Shown here piece by piece: positions 6,078-7,338 of a stretch of 7,338 nucleotides of DNA. Position 1 is the first letter of the stretch. Each line of letters begins with the position of its first letter. The position numbers and the translations under genes are program-made. The notes below the pieces were generated by a model. It was not told where the DNA came from. It searched no databases and was given only the letters and a program-made list of their open reading frames with translations. Source of the stretch: Auritidibacter sp. Marseille-P8566 (GTDB taxonomy: Bacteria > Bacteroidota > Bacteroidia > Flavobacteriales > Flavobacteriaceae); the NCBI GenBank assembly GCA_943325595.2, contig CALPQA020000087.1:1-7338 (forward strand), given 5' to 3'.

Positions 6078-6085
6078 CAAATATA
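6078..6085 (-). promoter_or_regulatory. -7 box of the purB promoter
   Basis: TATATTTG on the minus strand is a perfect TAnnTTTG match, 22 bases upstream of the purB ATG. The following bases extend the match with the tRNA-His promoter to TATATTTGCACT. No TTG is present at the expected -33 position, so recognition may rest on the -7 box. The implied 5' untranslated region is short. Confidence 0.6.
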
Positions 6086-6183
6086 AAGAATTGTTTGGTT
6101 AATTTATGATTTAAAAAACTCGGAATTGCTCATTTAAAATACATAGCCCAAAAGACATTTTGTTTGTCGAAAGCTGATTTAGC

Positions 6184-6215
6184 ACTTTTTGAAGTTTAAG
6201 TTTAAATCAAAAAGT
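6184..6215. repeat. 9-bp perfect inverted repeat upstream of trmH
   Basis: ACTTTTTGA (6184-6192) and TCAAAAAGT (6207-6215) are exact reverse complements around a 14-base loop, and on the plus strand the second arm runs into a short T tract (6215-6219). It lies in the purB-trmH divergent gap, 47 bases before the trmH ATG. It could be an AT-rich hairpin in the trmH leader or an operator. The low GC makes it a poor terminator. Confidence 0.4.
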
Positions 6216-6262
6216 TTTTAAAACTCAAATTTGTTTCTAAATTTACCGAAAATACTTGAATA

Positions 6263-6922
6263 ATGGTTGACATTGCCTACTTGGAATTTCTTGAAAATAT
6301 ACTTACCGACAACAGAAAAGAGCGTTTTTTGAACGTATTGAAAAACAGAACAAAACATTTTACGATTGCAGTTGAAGATATTTTTCAAATGCACAATACG
6401 AGTGCAGTTATGCGCAGTTGCGAAGTTTTTGGAATTCAAGAATTGAATGTTATTGAGCAACGCTATGGTAAAAGTATCGATAAAGAAATCGCAATGGGTG
6501 CTCAAAAATGGGTTGACATCAATGCATTTGATAGTATTTCAGGTTGCATTGATACGCTTAAAGCAAAAGGCTATCAAATTATAGCAACCACACCGCACGA
6601 GAATGATTGTTTGTTGGAAGATTTTGATATTTCCAAACCTAGCGCTTTGTTTTTTGGAACCGAACGCGATGGATTATCGGAAGAAATTTTGCAAAAAGCA
6701 GATGGTTTTCTGAAGATTCCGATGGTGGGGTTCACAGAAAGTTTGAACATATCGGTTTCGGCAGCAATTATAATTCAAAACCTCATGCTCCGACTTCGTG
6801 CTTCGGATATAAATTGGCAATTATCTGAAGATGATATTTTAGAAAAGCGATTGCAGTGGGCAAGGAGTTCTATTAAAGACATTAAAAGAATTGAAGCTCG
6901 TTATTATCAAGAAAATTGCTAG
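6263..6922 (+). CDS. trmH: SpoU-family RNA 2'-O-methyltransferase, probable tRNA (Gm18) methyltransferase TrmH
   Basis: Transfers a methyl group from S-adenosylmethionine to a ribose 2'-OH, most likely guanosine 18 in the tRNA D loop; cytosolic dimer with a C-terminal trefoil knot. Length is 219 residues against about 229 in E. coli TrmH. The three SpoU motifs are present: motif 1 HNTSAVMRSCEVFGI (44-58) with Asn45 and the catalytic Arg51; motif 2 ALFFGTERDGLS (128-139) with Glu134; and motif 3 IPMVGFTESLNISVSAA (152-168) with Asn162, which forms the knot and binds SAM. The absence of an N-terminal substrate-binding domain fits TrmH rather than RlmB. Stop codons just upstream of the ATG fix the start within this frame. 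The gene is divergent from purB and convergent with the FecCD permease gene. No good promoter was found; TAAATTTA at 6238-6245 is one base off consensus. A different tRNA or rRNA site cannot be excluded. Confidence 0.88.
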   Translation: MVDIAYLEFLENILTDNRKERFLNVLKNRTKHFTIAVEDIFQMHNTSAVMRSCEVFGIQELNVIEQRYGKSIDKEIAMGAQKWVDINAFDSISGCIDTLKAKGYQIIATTPHENDCLLEDFDISKPSALFFGTERDGLSEEILQKADGFLKIPMVGFTESLNISVSAAIIIQNLMLRLRASDINWQLSEDDILEKRLQWARSSIKDIKRIEARYYQENC

Positions 6923-6932
6923 TTGAATAGTT

Positions 6933-6980
6933 AAGATAAAAGAGGAAAGATTCAAGATAATAGACAAATAGATAATAGAT
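6933..6980. repeat. Degenerate AAGATAA / ATAGA short repeats
   Basis: AAGATAA occurs at 6933-6939 and 6954-6960, followed by ATAGA at 6960, 6968 and 6975 (spacing 8 then 7). The block is purine-rich on the plus strand and noncoding, directly after trmH. It is the first of three repeat blocks filling the spacer. Confidence 0.5.
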
Positions 6981-6992
6981 TTTCTTTTCGAA

Positions 6993-7020
6993 CTTTGCGT
7001 AAAACTTTGCGCTCCTTGCG
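6993..7020. repeat. CTTTGCG short-repeat block
   Basis: CTTTGCG at 6993-6999 and 7005-7011, then CCTTGCG at 7014-7020. The block is followed by GTTAAA. Its reverse complement has the look (CGCAAGGAGCGCAAAG) of a dispersed intergenic repeat I recall from flavobacterial genomes; only one copy is in this window, so dispersal cannot be shown here. Confidence 0.55.
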
Positions 7021-7052
7021 GTTAAACAATTAAACAGTTAAACACTTAAAAT
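7021..7052. repeat. 8-bp tandem repeat, four units of NTTAAACA
   Basis: Four contiguous units read GTTAAACA, ATTAAACA, GTTAAACA and CTTAAAAT. Three differ only at the first base and the last is degenerate. The array abuts the CTTTGCG block and its last base is also part of the stop codon of the leftward permease gene. Confidence 0.75.
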
Positions 7053-7338
7053 CAACCCATCATTTTTCTTTTTCTAACCAACAACCAAATTACTATTGGC
7101 GCGCCAAAAATAGAAGTTACAGCGTTTATTGGTAAAATAATATCTGTGCCTGGAACTTGGGAAATAATATCACAAATAAGCATTATAATTGCACCAAAAA
7201 GTAAGGTGCTCCAAAATAATATTTTGTGATTGCTGGTTTGAAATACTAATTTGGCAATGTGTGGAACTGCTAGCCCACTGAAAGCTATAGGTCCTGCAAA
7301 AGCGGTAATACTTCCTGCTAATAAACTGGTTGCAAAAA
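7052..7338 (-). CDS. FecCD-family iron/siderophore/cobalamin ABC transporter permease, C-terminal part (partial)
   Basis: The minus strand from the window edge to a TGA at 7054-7052 is open for 94 codons and encodes the end of a BtuC/FecCD permease, the inner-membrane channel of an ABC importer for ferric siderophores, haem or vitamin B12. Recognisable elements are FAGPIAFSGLAVPHIAKL (family signature near the cytoplasmic coupling region), a membrane helix around WSTLLFGAIIMLICDII, and the typical end LPINAVTSIFGAPIVIWLL followed by a basic tail. About two or three helices of the usual ten are present; the 5' part lies beyond the right edge. The substrate cannot be told from this piece. It converges on trmH; no hairpin terminator is visible in the spacer. 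Confidence 0.9.
   Translation of the reverse strand, partial: FATSLLAGSITAFAGPIAFSGLAVPHIAKLVFQTSNHKILFWSTLLFGAIIMLICDIISQVPGTDIILPINAVTSIFGAPIVIWLLVRKRKMMG

Noticed and set aside
6238..6245. TAAATTTA as the -7 box of trmH
   Set aside because: One mismatch at the important final G and no TTG at the -33 distance; too weak to annotate.
6218..6505. 95-residue open frame on the minus strand
   Set aside because: Antisense shadow of the 5' part of trmH, which has all its family motifs; the translation is Phe/Asn-rich and has no recognisable domain.
6923..7052. CRISPR array in the repeat-rich spacer
   Set aside because: Units are 5-8 bases with no unique spacers; simple short repeats only.

Overview
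The window looks like ordinary chromosome from a member of the Bacteroidota, most likely Flavobacteriaceae and Flavobacterium-like. The evidence is AT-rich DNA, A-rich leaders instead of Shine-Dalgarno sequences, promoter boxes of the TAnnTTTG type (two share the 12-mer TATATTTGCACT), and the gene content: a menaquinone gene pair, a bacillithiol deacetylase, NudK, PurB and a TrmH-type methylase. I see no phage, insertion sequence, CRISPR array or defence system, and no convincing undescribed multi-gene system.

Layout. Positions 1-40 hold the first 13 codons of a leftward gene with a signal-peptide-like start. After a divergent intergenic gap comes a rightward run: menI (hotdog thioesterase), menF (isochorismate synthase) and bshB1 (bacillithiol deacetylase). 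menF and bshB1 overlap by ATGA, so they are probably translationally coupled. A separately promoted tRNA-His(GTG) gene follows, ending in a clear hairpin terminator. From there to about 6055 everything is leftward: in transcription order purB (adenylosuccinate lyase), a 70-residue two-helix membrane protein ending in a strong intrinsic terminator, an SDR oxidoreductase with its own candidate promoter, and nudK. trmH (tRNA Gm18 methyltransferase) diverges from purB. It converges, across a repeat-rich spacer, on the 3' end of a FecCD-type iron/cobalamin ABC permease that runs off the right edge.

Function. MenI and MenF act in menaquinone synthesis: MenF makes isochorismate at the entry step, and MenI releases 1,4-dihydroxy-2-naphthoate from its CoA thioester. 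BshB1 makes glucosaminyl-malate for bacillithiol, so one transcript probably joins respiratory quinone and low-molecular-weight thiol synthesis. purB, trmH, tRNA-His and nudK are housekeeping or salvage functions. The most unusual items are the SDR gene (altered glycine-rich loop, Asp at the usual catalytic Asn site, long Ser-Tyr insert, locally higher GC) and the spacer at 6933-7052, with three repeat types in a row, including an 8-bp tandem array reaching a stop codon.
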